A stretch of 64,000 nt of DNA from Arthrobacter sp. CDRTa11 (GTDB lineage Bacteria; Actinomycetota; Actinomycetes; Actinomycetales; Micrococcaceae): NCBI RefSeq assembly GCF_026427775.1, contig NZ_CP044532.1:2356001-2420000 (forward strand), given 5' to 3'. The translations under genes were made by a program, and so were the position numbers. Shown here one piece after another: positions 17,875 through 25,896 of this stretch. Position 1 is the stretch's first letter. Every line of letters starts with the position of its first letter. The notes beneath the pieces are model-generated. The model was not told the origin of the DNA. It was given only the letters and a program-made list of their open reading frames with translations, and searched no databases.

Positions 17875-18170
17875 GGTGGCCGTGCCGGGAGGGGAGGCAT
17901 CCCCGATTGGCCTTGCGCAGGCCCGGGCGGCCGCGTTTCTCGGCCATTTGGGTAATCGTGGCGCGTTGTTCATCTGCAGTTCGCCCCGCGGACTGGGCCG
18001 GCCAGCTGTCCTTTCAGTGCAATCGGAGGGGAGGTTCTGCCGGGACGCGGAGTTCCTCGTCAAATCGGACGTCAGCGGAAAAGGGCCCTTGGCCAGGAAT
18101 GGTTTGGTTCCTCGCCGACGGTCCCGGTTCAGGTGGCCTTTGTGCCAGGCCAGGCCTTGGAATTTGCTCC

Positions 18171-18944
18171 TTAGTCGGTACCTCCGCCCAGCACGTCCAC
18201 GTGCACGTGGTCGAGGTGACGCAGGATGTCGTTGCCTGGCTCTGGTGCGTCGTAGTAGTTCCATTGCCCTCGTGTGCTGTGCACGCTCCAGAAGCGGTCA
18301 TCAAAGATGACGTACTGGATGTCGAGGTCCTCAGCATGAGCCACGAGCCAGTGGGCCAGTATCCATCCCTCACGCCGGTTTTCCTCGGTGACAGGGCGGA
18401 AGAAGATGTCAATTGCCCGGCCGTCGTAATGCGTCGAGTCCGCTCCGTGCCCCTGACCGATGCCACCCGGGGCGAACCCGCCCAGGCTCTGTTGGCCGAA
18501 CACCTCGGTCATGGCTTCGCGCAACTGTTCAGCGCGTGGTGTAAGGCCGGTGACACTCAACTGCTGTTCCTGCAGATCATTTGCGGCCGATGCCTGACAG
18601 GTCAGGGTAGGGCCAGCGTCTTCGGACGGCCCGTCGGCAAGCTGCTGTAACACCGCCTCGTCAATATTGGAGGTGTCCGGGACCTCCATTCCGCGGGCCT
18701 GGAGCGCGACGGCGGTTGTTGCCAGCTGCGCCTCCGCACGGTCGAGTCCTACCTCTCCCTCTGAGGTTTCGACTGTGCATTCCGGTGGCCCCAGCAGCAC
18801 CGGGGCGATCTCGGTGTGCAAGCCTTTGAGCAGGCCGGGCCCGAGAAGCACCAGCCCTGGCCCGAGAATCCCGAGCAGGAAAAGGCCCAAGAGTAGCCGA
18901 AGCGAGCGGCGTCGGACCCCATGCGTCTGGTCGTTCGCCATCAT
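18171..18944 (-). CDS. Membrane-anchored VldE-like (ARB-07466-type) domain protein
   Basis: A 257-residue protein with one N-terminal membrane segment (LRLLLGLFLLGILGPGLVLLG) after a basic start, then an extracytoplasmic region with two Cys (PPECTVET, LTCQASA). The C-terminal domain reads HYDGRAIDIFFRP, GWILAHWLVAHAEDLDIQYVIFDDRFWS and HLDHVHVDV, the His/Asp pattern of the actinobacterial VldE/ARB-07466 family related to M15-type peptidases. A cell-wall role is likely but unproven. Its ATG overlaps the stop of the small ORF upstream, suggesting coupling. Two in-frame Met codons begin the gene. Confidence 0.75.
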   Translation of the reverse strand: MMANDQTHGVRRRSLRLLLGLFLLGILGPGLVLLGPGLLKGLHTEIAPVLLGPPECTVETSEGEVGLDRAEAQLATTAVALQARGMEVPDTSNIDEAVLQQLADGPSEDAGPTLTCQASAANDLQEQQLSVTGLTPRAEQLREAMTEVFGQQSLGGFAPGGIGQGHGADSTHYDGRAIDIFFRPVTEENRREGWILAHWLVAHAEDLDIQYVIFDDRFWSVHSTRGQWNYYDAPEPGNDILRHLDHVHVDVLGGGTD

Positions 18945-19153
18945 ATGTGCAGACGTGCGTGCCGCATGGGGACCTCGTGGGCGCCCGTGGCGGCCAACGC
19001 ACGTCCCGGGGCTATTTCGAGGTCTTTAGCGAGAACGGCGATCTTGCCTAGCAGGGGGTTGGCCATGGGGGAGTCCTCTCTGGTGAAGACCAGGCTTTCA
19101 TTGACGAACTCCACCCGCTCGCCTTTGTGTGTTAGAGCGCGGATGAAGCACAT
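18941..19153 (-). CDS. Small protein of unknown function
   Basis: A 70-residue frame whose stop overlaps the start of the VldE-like gene. It is open back to a stop near 19219 (SELQPREKTAF precedes the first Met), so a longer decayed form is possible. An internal ATG at 19066 has its own AGAGGA ribosome site and would give a 41-residue product starting MANPLLGKIAV. The segment EFVNESLVFTREDSPM is shared with the fragment at 16083-16250. I recognise no family. Confidence 0.35.
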   Translation of the reverse strand: MCFIRALTHKGERVEFVNESLVFTREDSPMANPLLGKIAVLAKDLEIAPGRALAATGAHEVPMRHARLHI

Positions 19154-19268
19154 GAATGCCGTCTTCTCACGTGGCTGGAGCTCGGACCATGCGTTTGTGC
19201 TCCATCCGGCTGTTGACTAAGTAGGGTTGTCACCATCCAACCATCTGCCAGGAAACCACAGCGAGACC

Positions 19269-19587
19269 CTGCTGAAACGGGTTGTGGCAGAACCTCCATA
19301 GGCATTGAGGATTCGTCATAACGTGTCCTATTGGATAACCGAGCCGAAATACGGCAGTTCCGCTCGAGCCGCTGTGGACGCCTCACTCTGGAGCTGGCGG
19401 CATCGAACCGCAGGCGGGCGGCGCCGCGTGCAGGGGCTGCGGCGGGAAGAAGTGTCCCGTCTCCCTGGAGTCAGCGTGGAATATGACACCACCATTGGGG
19501 GCGGAAACTTCTCTGGTGTCTCGGACAGTGTCCTTGACGCGATCGCCAGGGCCCTGGAACTCCACCAGGCCGAGCCCGAATACCTCC
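19269..19587 (+). pseudogene. XRE regulator remnant (copy of 1729-2050)
   Basis: The DNA follows 1729-2050 from the promoter region (CTGCTGAAACGGGTT) through the helix-turn-helix codons (GLRREEVSRLPGVSVEY, FSGVSDSVLDAIARALEL). Small indels break the N-terminus, the Tyr-Arg-Glu part is changed, and the copy ends abruptly at TACCTC, where it joins a piece of another gene. The ligand domain is absent, so it is not functional. Confidence 0.85.
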
Positions 19588-19735
19588 ATCGCGCGTCGCG
19601 CAACCATTTTGAGTGGGACGCTGGACTGTCCAGGGGTGGATACCCGCCTGCCCGGGGCAGCACGGCGCACGCAGCCGGTGCGTGTCCTGTGCACACTCGT
19701 GGTTGGAAGCCCCTTGCTGGCGGTCCGGGTCCGTG
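19588..19735 (+). pseudogene. Fragment of the HExxH membrane-protein gene
   Basis: After the XRE piece the DNA switches to ASRNHFEWDAGLSRGGYPPA and then, after a deletion, TAHAAGACPVHTRGWKP, both matching the 3' part of the gene at 7396-8382 (about 8125-8200 and 8304-8370). The transmembrane segment in between is deleted. The fused frame is a by-product, not a gene. Confidence 0.8.
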
Positions 19736-19753
19736 ATGTGCGCCCGGCTTGGG

Positions 19754-20689
19754 TCAGGGCACGTTGTGGCCGGCGGCCTGGATGAGGCCATACCACTCGC
19801 CCCGGGTCAGTGGGATGTCAGAGCCAGCTGCCGCGTCCGTGATGCGCTGGGGGGTGGTAGTCCCAAGGACTACCTGGAAGCCGGCGGGGTGGCGGGTGAT
19901 CCAGGCTGTGGCAATCGCGGTCGGCGTGACGCCGTACTTGGTGGCGAGCCGGTCGAGTTCTGCGTTCAGGTTTGGATGCTCCCCCGAGCCGAAGAATACG
20001 CCGTCTTGGAAACCCTTCTGAAAGGGTGACCATGCCTGCAGGGTGATTTTGTTGATCCGGGCGTAGTCGACGACGCCGCCTCCGTCACGGCTGATCGAGT
20101 CGTCCTCGCCGGTCATGTTTGACGACAGGCCCTGCGCGAAGATCGTGGAGTGAGTCAGCGACAGCTGCACCTGGTTTGCGACGATCGGCTGCGTCACCGC
20201 GGTCTTGAGCAGGTCGATCTGGCGCGGTGTGTGGTTAGAGACGCCGAACGCGCGGACCTTCCCGCTGGACTCCAGGTGGTCAAAGGCGCGGGCGACTTCC
20301 TCTGGCTCGACGAGGGCGTCGGGTCGGTGCAGCAGCAGCACGTCTATGTAGTCGGTCCCGAGGGCTTCCAGCGACTCTTCGGCGGAGGTGACGATGTGTT
20401 CATAGGAGGAGTCGTAATGCCACTGCTCTGCAATGATGCCGGTCTTGGTTTGCAGGGTGATCTGTTCGCGCTCGGTTGTGCTCAGTTTCAGGGCTGAGGC
20501 GAATCGTCGCTCACATGTGTGCCGTTCTCCGCCGTACAGGTCGGCGTGATCGAAGAAGTCGATACCGGCATCGCGAGCTGTCATGTACAGCTTACGAATG
20601 TCCTCGTTGGATCTGTTCTTGATCCTCATCATGCCGGCCACGATGTTGGGGACTTGGGTGCCTGTTGGTCCCAAGGGAACGGTGCGCAT
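19754..20689 (-). CDS. Aldo/keto reductase, YdhF-like
   Basis: A 311-residue NADPH-type aldo/keto reductase. The tetrad is visible: Asp and Tyr in FFDHADLYGG, Lys in QTKTGI, His in LLLHRPD. AFGVSNHTPRQI and VLGTTTPQRI are further family landmarks, the second near the cofactor site. It closely follows the E. coli YdhF group, whose substrates are unclear. ATG 20689 has GGAGGAG just upstream; an ATG four codons earlier precedes that site. A truncated copy of its 3' part lies at 8383-8526 and a broken XRE copy at 19269, suggesting an ancestral XRE-reductase pairing. Confidence 0.92.
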   Translation of the reverse strand: MRTVPLGPTGTQVPNIVAGMMRIKNRSNEDIRKLYMTARDAGIDFFDHADLYGGERHTCERRFASALKLSTTEREQITLQTKTGIIAEQWHYDSSYEHIVTSAEESLEALGTDYIDVLLLHRPDALVEPEEVARAFDHLESSGKVRAFGVSNHTPRQIDLLKTAVTQPIVANQVQLSLTHSTIFAQGLSSNMTGEDDSISRDGGGVVDYARINKITLQAWSPFQKGFQDGVFFGSGEHPNLNAELDRLATKYGVTPTAIATAWITRHPAGFQVVLGTTTPQRITDAAAGSDIPLTRGEWYGLIQAAGHNVP

Positions 20690-20701
20690 AATCTCCTCCA
20701 T

Positions 20702-21087
20702 GAAGTATCTTTCTGTGCATTTGCCGGTTTCATTCAGTCAGGCAGCGTGAACTGCGGAGCCCTGGGGTATTGAGTGTTAGTCGGTTTCAGGGCTTGTGCA
20801 GAAGGGACAATCGCTCCGGTTGGTGTCTCCTACGCAGACTGGTCCTGACCAGTTGGTAGCCCTGAGCCGAGGTTCAATGGTGTTTAGGTCTTTCTGATCA
20901 ATAGCCACGGTTGGTCGCTTTCGGTTCTCTTTGGTTTGCCGGATCCGACCGGTTGCGAGCACAATCGGACCCGGCAAGATTGACTGAAAAATGGGCTGCG
21001 AGGCCGGAAGAACAAGCGGCATGTGGGCCAATCATCCGGAGGGCAACGCCTTGCCCCAGGCCCTAGCTTCGCTGTTGAGGTCCGGCG
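20702..21087. other. Gene-free stretch
   Basis: No supported gene. A minus-strand frame at 20777-21031 ends in a Cys-containing DCPFCTSPETD, but the rest has no family likeness and no ribosome site, so I leave it uncalled. Confidence 0.4.
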
Positions 21088-21354
21088 TCAGCCAGAAACC
21101 GTGATGCGCCGAATGGTTTGTTTCTGATCGTGCAGGAGCACAAACAAGCGGGGGTCTACGCCGTTGGCGGCCAACCAGAAGCCTGAGTTGTCCTCCATCA
21201 CCGTCTCGATGACCCCTCGTCGTACTTCACACCCCAAGCGTCGTACTTCAACGAGTTCGCTTGGGTTCGGCATCCAACGCGAGCTGGTCAGCTCGTTGTC
21301 CGTTCCCGCAACCATGAAGGCGTCTTCGTCATCTGGCTTACGACTGGTAATCAT
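21088..21354 (-). CDS. Small hypothetical protein
   Basis: An 88-residue acidic protein beginning MITSRKPDDEDAF behind AAGGGGA, 4-5 bases from the ATG. The composition looks coding (VIETVMEDNSGFWLAANGVD, LFVLLHDQKQTIRRI), and nothing stronger overlaps it. It may be cytoplasmic; I recognise no family. It follows the ketopantoate reductase-like gene by 130 bases on the same strand and could be the end of that operon. Confidence 0.5.
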   Translation of the reverse strand: MITSRKPDDEDAFMVAGTDNELTSSRWMPNPSELVEVRRLGCEVRRGVIETVMEDNSGFWLAANGVDPRLFVLLHDQKQTIRRITVSG

Positions 21355-21483
21355 GACTTCCCCTTGAACTCGATAATGGTTGGTTCAAAGCCTGTGCCCT
21401 AACCGCCCTGCCGACGCCTGGATGTCTCATAGCCCGCTCTTATGCACCTCAAGGGCGGAAGCCCTTCCCAAGGATGAGCGGTG

Positions 21484-22470
21484 TCATCTACTGGTGGCTT
21501 GATATAGCCCCGCGGCACGTGCGCGCTGGGTGGCCAGCTCGATCACCAAATCGAGGTTGGGGGTCGGGACCTGCACTAGTTCGGCCAGATCGAGTGGGAC
21601 ACGGAACAGTCCGTCGATCTCCATAGGCCGGCCAGCCGCGAGGTCCTGCGCGATGCTTTGGAGATGGCTGGATGTCGCCAGCTTACTCAAACCCTTGTCG
21701 GGATCGCCCGGGTCACATCCGAGGGCACGGGCGATAGCGACGCCCTCGTCTGCCATCGCCTTGGCGGTGCCGGCAACGGCAGGCTTATCGAGGACGTCCT
21801 TCATGGCCGAAGCGGTAAGGACGCCCAGCGAACCCCCGATCAGGTTCATCACCAGTTTGGCCCATACCGCGTCTCGGATTTTCGGCGTGATGGTGACCTC
21901 CAGGCCACTGGGGTTCAGCAGCGACGCTAGCGTGTCGAGCCTTGCGTCAGGCTGACCGTCAGGGCGTCCGATGATCAGGCGGTTAACTGCGTTCTCGGCA
22001 CGGATCACTCCCGGTGCGATCACGCTGCAGGCGGTGTAGGCCACGGCGCCCGCAGCGCGTTCTGGGCCAACGTGTTCCCAGAGCGCCCCCTTGGGATCCA
22101 GCCGTCGAAGACGGGTGCCGTCCAGGGATCCGCCGTGAGAGTGGAAGTACCACCACGGGATGCCGTTCATGACGAACAGCACCAGACTGTCGCGGTGGAG
22201 CAGGGAAGCGACGTGCTCAGCGATGGTCGGCAGGGATGGGGCCTTCACCGCGACGATGACGACGTCCTGAGGCTCCAGATCCGAGGGCCGGTCGGTCGCA
22301 GCCGGGTGGGAAATCAGGCTTCCGTCACGGGTTTCCACCCGCAGCCCGCGCTGCCGGATCGCGGCAAGTTGCTCACCGCGGGCGATCAGTGAGACTTCGG
22401 CTTCACTCCCTGCGAGCCGTCCGGCGATGTGCCCGCCCACGGCCCCTGCTCCATAGATGCAGATTTTCAT
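21484..22470 (-). CDS. 2-dehydropantoate 2-reductase family protein (PanE/ApbA-like)
   Basis: A 328-residue NADP-dependent reductase. IYGAGAVGGHIAGRL is the N-terminal Rossmann motif, DVVIVAVKAPSLP the next strand, and AVWAKLVMNLIGG holds the conserved Lys and Asn of the ketopantoate reductase C-terminal domain. In a catabolic operon such proteins usually reduce or oxidise a 2-keto or 2-hydroxy acid rather than make pantothenate. It is the fourth gene of a tight minus-strand run SDR-ALDH-aldolase-reductase (gaps of 28-35 bases), probably transcribed from operator site B. Confidence 0.9.
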   Translation of the reverse strand: MKICIYGAGAVGGHIAGRLAGSEAEVSLIARGEQLAAIRQRGLRVETRDGSLISHPAATDRPSDLEPQDVVIVAVKAPSLPTIAEHVASLLHRDSLVLFVMNGIPWWYFHSHGGSLDGTRLRRLDPKGALWEHVGPERAAGAVAYTACSVIAPGVIRAENAVNRLIIGRPDGQPDARLDTLASLLNPSGLEVTITPKIRDAVWAKLVMNLIGGSLGVLTASAMKDVLDKPAVAGTAKAMADEGVAIARALGCDPGDPDKGLSKLATSSHLQSIAQDLAAGRPMEIDGLFRVPLDLAELVQVPTPNLDLVIELATQRARAAGLYQATSR

Positions 22471-22498
22471 GTGTGCTCCCTGTTCCGGATTGTGCCGA

Positions 22499-23287
22499 CT
22501 ATTCGAACTGTTGACGCTTTTGTGCTGCCGCGCCGCTCAGGAATGAAATGTCGTTCCCCGTGGAAACGTAGCCGGCACCGAGATCGAGATACTTGCGGAT
22601 GAGATCCGGCCGCCCGCCAAGTCCACCGATACCTACGGACTTTCCGTTCGCCTGGCAGGCCTTGATGACCTGAAGATACGCCTCGTGCACCCGCGGATGG
22701 TCCATCTGCCCGGCAACACCAAGCTCGACGCTGAGGTCGTTGGCACCCACGAGGATCATGTCCACACCGTCTACTGACGCGATGGCTTCCACCGCGTCCA
22801 GGCCTGCCTGCGACTCGATCATCGGCACCACCATGGAGGCCGAATCAAGCTCACGGACGACTTGATCTGCCGGCAGGGTGCGATAGTGAAGCTGGGGCGC
22901 GGCCCCTGCCAGGGAACGTTCGCCCAGCGGCGCATGCTTGACGGCACGAACCAAAGCGCGCGCCTCCTCGGCCGACTCCACCCCGGGGACGATGATCCCC
23001 ATTGCACCGGAATCCATGACCCTGGCGATGAACGACGGGTCCAAGCCGGGCACGCGAACAAGAGGAGTGACGCCGAGGTGATTGCTGGCAAGGCAGATTT
23101 GACCCGCCGCCTCCAGGGAAAAGCTGCTGTGCTCCATATCGATGTAAATGGAGTCAAAACCTGCGGTGTAGGCGATAGATGCGATGTCGACGGTCCGCAC
23201 CAGACGGACTGTCATGGAATACACTGTCTCGCCCCTGGATAACTTTTCCTTGGCGTGATTGCGCAGCAGTGGGGCTTCGTTGTTCAT
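22499..23287 (-). CDS. HpcH/HpaI-family aldolase
   Basis: A 262-residue class II pyruvate aldolase. FDSIYIDMEHSSFSLE, LVRVPGLDPSFIARVMDSGAMGIIVPGVESAEEA and MVVPMIESQAGLDAVEAIASVDGVDMILVGANDLS carry the conserved Arg, Glu and Asp that hold the metal and 2-keto acid. Family members cleave 4-hydroxy-2-keto acids to pyruvate plus an aldehyde, or run in reverse. The aldehyde could feed the ALDH encoded directly upstream. ATG 23287 follows AGGAGA. Placed third in the SDR-ALDH-aldolase-reductase run. Confidence 0.92.
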   Translation of the reverse strand: MNNEAPLLRNHAKEKLSRGETVYSMTVRLVRTVDIASIAYTAGFDSIYIDMEHSSFSLEAAGQICLASNHLGVTPLVRVPGLDPSFIARVMDSGAMGIIVPGVESAEEARALVRAVKHAPLGERSLAGAAPQLHYRTLPADQVVRELDSASMVVPMIESQAGLDAVEAIASVDGVDMILVGANDLSVELGVAGQMDHPRVHEAYLQVIKACQANGKSVGIGGLGGRPDLIRKYLDLGAGYVSTGNDISFLSGAAAQKRQQFE

Positions 23288-23318
23288 GTTCTATGTCTCC
23301 TGATCGACTTGGGTTGTT

Positions 23319-24770
23319 TCAGCCGAAGAGAGCCGGCAGTTTTTGGGCCTCGTCTTCGAACCCGTAGACGGATTTGGTTTCGAGGTATTCTTCAAGTCCG
23401 AATCTGCCCATGGAGCGGCCGATGCCTGACTGCTTGTATCCGCCCATGGGCGTGTACGAATCCGTGGCGGCGCCGTTGTAGCTGATTCGCCCGGCACGCA
23501 GCCCGTTTACCACACGGCGGGCGTTGGTCTCGTCGCCGCCAAAGACGTAGCCTCCGAGCCCGTAGGGGGAATCGTTGGCGATCCGTAGGGCTTCTTCCTC
23601 GTCACGGTAGGGGATGACGGCGAGGACGGGTCCAAAGATTTCCTCCCGGGCGATCGTCATGTCCGGTGTAACCCCAGTGAATACTGTGGGCTGCACGAAA
23701 TAGCCATGTTCCAGGCCCTCAGGGCGCTCAAGCCCACCGGTGACGAGGTTGGCTCCCTCATCGATACCGGTTTGAATCAGGTCCCTAATCGACTTGTACT
23801 GGTCGGCACTGACGACCGGACCCATTGTCGTGGAGTTTTCCAGTGGGTCACCGAGGCGGAAGCGTTGAGCCTCATCGACGAGGAAGGGGACAACCTGCTC
23901 CATCTGGCTCTCGTGCACCAGCATGCGCGTAGGGGCATGGCAGGACTGACCAGCATTAAAGAAGCTGCGTTGAATGTTCCAACGGGCAGCTTTTTCGAGG
24001 TCTGCGTCGGGCAGCACGATGTTGGCTGACTTTCCACCCAGTTCGAGCGAGACGCGCTTCACTGTTTCGGCGGCGGCGGCCCCGACCTGCTGCCCGGCAC
24101 CGGTGGACCCAGTGAAGGAGATCATGTCCACGCCGGGGTGGCGGGACAGCGCATCGCCCACGACGCGGCCTGTCCCGTTCACCAGGTTGAACACACCCGC
24201 CGGTACGTTGGCCTCGTGCAACACCTGGGCAAGGAGGGTGCCGCTGGCTGCGGAGTTAATACTGGGTTTGGCTACAATAGTGCAGCCTGCAGCCAGCCCA
24301 TAAATGATCTTGATGACACCGGTTTGGATTGGCCAGTTCCATGGTGAGATCAGCGCGCAGACGCCGATCGGCTCGCGTCGAACAATGGCGCCACCGATTC
24401 GCGACTCGAATGGGTAGTCTCGCAAGATGTCGCGGGCCACCCGCATGTGGTCTGCAGGGCCCATGACCTGGGCTCGGCTGCTGACGGGGATGCCCACTTC
24501 GCGCGCAATCAACTCGGAGAACTCGTCGGTGTACGACTCGTAGACGTCGATGATGCGGTCGATCAGCGCTATTCGTTCGTCCACCGATGTGGTGGAAAAG
24601 CTTTCGAACGCACGTCGCGCTGCGGCGACCGCGCGGTCTACGTCCGCAGCGCTCCCCAACGTGACCCGGGCGAAGGCCTCCTCGCGGGTGGGGTCGATGA
24701 GCTCCACCTCGCGGGCGTTGATCGGGTCAGTCCATTTACCGTCGATGTACAGGTGCGGGTACTGCTTCAT
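23319..24770 (-). CDS. Aldehyde dehydrogenase
   Basis: A 483-residue ALDH. ISPWNWP, FTGSTGAG, the Glu in LELGGKS, the catalytic Cys in NAGQSCHAPTR, EEIFGPVL and GGYKQSGIGRSMG are all in place. The open frame runs on to 24932, but ATG 24770 follows CAGGAGAA and matches the usual family start (HLYIDGKWTDP). It is the second gene of the minus-strand operon after the SDR (35-base gap). Likely oxidises a small aldehyde released by the aldolase or made by the SDR. Confidence 0.93.
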   Translation of the reverse strand: MKQYPHLYIDGKWTDPINAREVELIDPTREEAFARVTLGSAADVDRAVAAARRAFESFSTTSVDERIALIDRIIDVYESYTDEFSELIAREVGIPVSSRAQVMGPADHMRVARDILRDYPFESRIGGAIVRREPIGVCALISPWNWPIQTGVIKIIYGLAAGCTIVAKPSINSAASGTLLAQVLHEANVPAGVFNLVNGTGRVVGDALSRHPGVDMISFTGSTGAGQQVGAAAAETVKRVSLELGGKSANIVLPDADLEKAARWNIQRSFFNAGQSCHAPTRMLVHESQMEQVVPFLVDEAQRFRLGDPLENSTTMGPVVSADQYKSIRDLIQTGIDEGANLVTGGLERPEGLEHGYFVQPTVFTGVTPDMTIAREEIFGPVLAVIPYRDEEEALRIANDSPYGLGGYVFGGDETNARRVVNGLRAGRISYNGAATDSYTPMGGYKQSGIGRSMGRFGLEEYLETKSVYGFEDEAQKLPALFG

Positions 24771-24805
24771 GGTCGGGGTTCTCCTGTGGTGGCGTGTGGG
24801 GTGGG

Positions 24806-25630
24806 TTAGCTGCTGTGGGTGTAGCCGCCGTCGCAGGCGATGGTTTGGCCGGTGATGAATGCGGCGGCGGGGGTGGCCAGGAAGAACATGATGCCGACGA
24901 GGTCGGTGGGGACCATTCCGCGGGGGATGCACTGCAGGGACGCGGCGCGTTCGCGGACTTCGGCGGTGGGGTTGACGGTGCGTTCGACTTCGGTTGCGAC
25001 GCTGCCGGGCCGGATGCAGTTGACGGTGATCCCGTGGCTGCCGAGTTCGCGGGCCAGGGAGTTGGTCATGCCGATCAGTGCTGATTTGGAGGTGACGTAG
25101 TGCAGGTAGTTAGCGGTGCCGCGGGTGACTGCGTCGGATGAGATGTTGATGATGCGGCCGAAGCCTGCTTTGCGCATATGGGCAGCGACTGCCTTGACGC
25201 AGAGGTAGGTGCCGGTGATGTTGACCTTCAGCACGTTTTCCCACTGATCCAGGGGAATCTGGTCGAACGGGCCCTTTTCGATGCTGGCGAAGATCGAGGC
25301 GTTGTTGATCAGCACATCGATCCTGCCCCATGTTTGGATCACGGTGTCGACCATGGCCGTGACGGACGCTTCGTCGGCCACGTTCACCTTTACGGCCAGA
25401 CCTACCCCGCCGGCGTCATGAATTTCCTTCACGACTGCTTCGGCCTTGTCGATGGCGAGGTCAGCTACCACGGCAACGGCTCCGGCCGCGGCGAACTGGC
25501 GCGCGAGTTCCCGGCCGATGCCCTGGGCTGCGCCGGTGACAATGACCACCCGCCCCTCGACGCTGAAGTCCCGCGCTGATGCCGGCACGCCGGAGTCATG
25601 GGGAATGTGAGTCAGGGGTGTCGTCGTCAT
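24806..25630 (-). CDS. Short-chain dehydrogenase/reductase, copy 1
   Basis: A 274-residue classical SDR. VTGAAQGIGRELA is the cofactor loop, VLINNAS the NNAG position, and YVTSK the catalytic Tyr/Lys, with RPGSVATEVE and ITGQTIACDGG at the C-terminus. ATG 25630 follows GAGGA; the frame runs further upstream without sense. It is the first gene of the run SDR-ALDH-HpaI aldolase-reductase and diverges from the cupin gene across operator site B. Copy 2 at 32255-33079 differs by a single Val/Ile exchange that I could find. Confidence 0.93.
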   Translation of the reverse strand: MTTTPLTHIPHDSGVPASARDFSVEGRVVIVTGAAQGIGRELARQFAAAGAVAVVADLAIDKAEAVVKEIHDAGGVGLAVKVNVADEASVTAMVDTVIQTWGRIDVLINNASIFASIEKGPFDQIPLDQWENVLKVNITGTYLCVKAVAAHMRKAGFGRIINISSDAVTRGTANYLHYVTSKSALIGMTNSLARELGSHGITVNCIRPGSVATEVERTVNPTAEVRERAASLQCIPRGMVPTDLVGIMFFLATPAAAFITGQTIACDGGYTHSS

Positions 25631-25771
25631 GGTCGATCCTCGTGGTTTCGCGTCGTGATGGTCGTGCAGGCAGTGGTGAACGGGGTGCTGTCCTGGACAG
25701 CAATGACCCATAACCGGCTGGGCGTTATCGGGAAAACAGGAGGCGGTGTGCCCGGCCTTGCTATTGAACAA

Positions 25772-25790
25772 TATCCCGTCATGTGGGATA
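25772..25790. promoter_or_regulatory. Shared operator, site B, inside face-to-face promoters
   Basis: TATCCC-GTCATGT-GGGATA. Rightward: -35 TTGAAC (25764-25769), 17 bases, -10 GATAGT (25787-25792), toward the cupin. Leftward, read on the minus strand: TTGACA (25797-25792), 18 bases, TATTGT (25773-25768), toward the SDR. The two core promoters occupy the same bases and the palindrome fills their spacers, so a bound repressor would shut both. Confidence 0.75.
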
Positions 25791-25896
25791 GTGTCAATGG
25801 ACGGCGACCGGTCTGCACGATAGCAGCGGCGGACCGGACGCCGCGCCCCCCGCGGATCTTGCCGGGGGATGACTCGACTTTATAAAGGAGCTGGAG

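Noticed and set aside
17775..18650. 291-codon plus-strand frame opposite the VldE-like gene
   Set aside because: The minus strand has recognisable HYDGRAID and HLDHVHV motifs; this frame has none and spans a terminator hairpin.
19305..19736. 143-codon fused frame read as a new XRE-like small protein
   Set aside because: It is a chance fusion of fragments of two genes found intact at 1792 and 7396, with indels in the helix-turn-helix.
20777..21031. 84-codon minus-strand frame ending in a CPFC motif
   Set aside because: Only a short Cys motif, no ribosome site, no recognisable fold.
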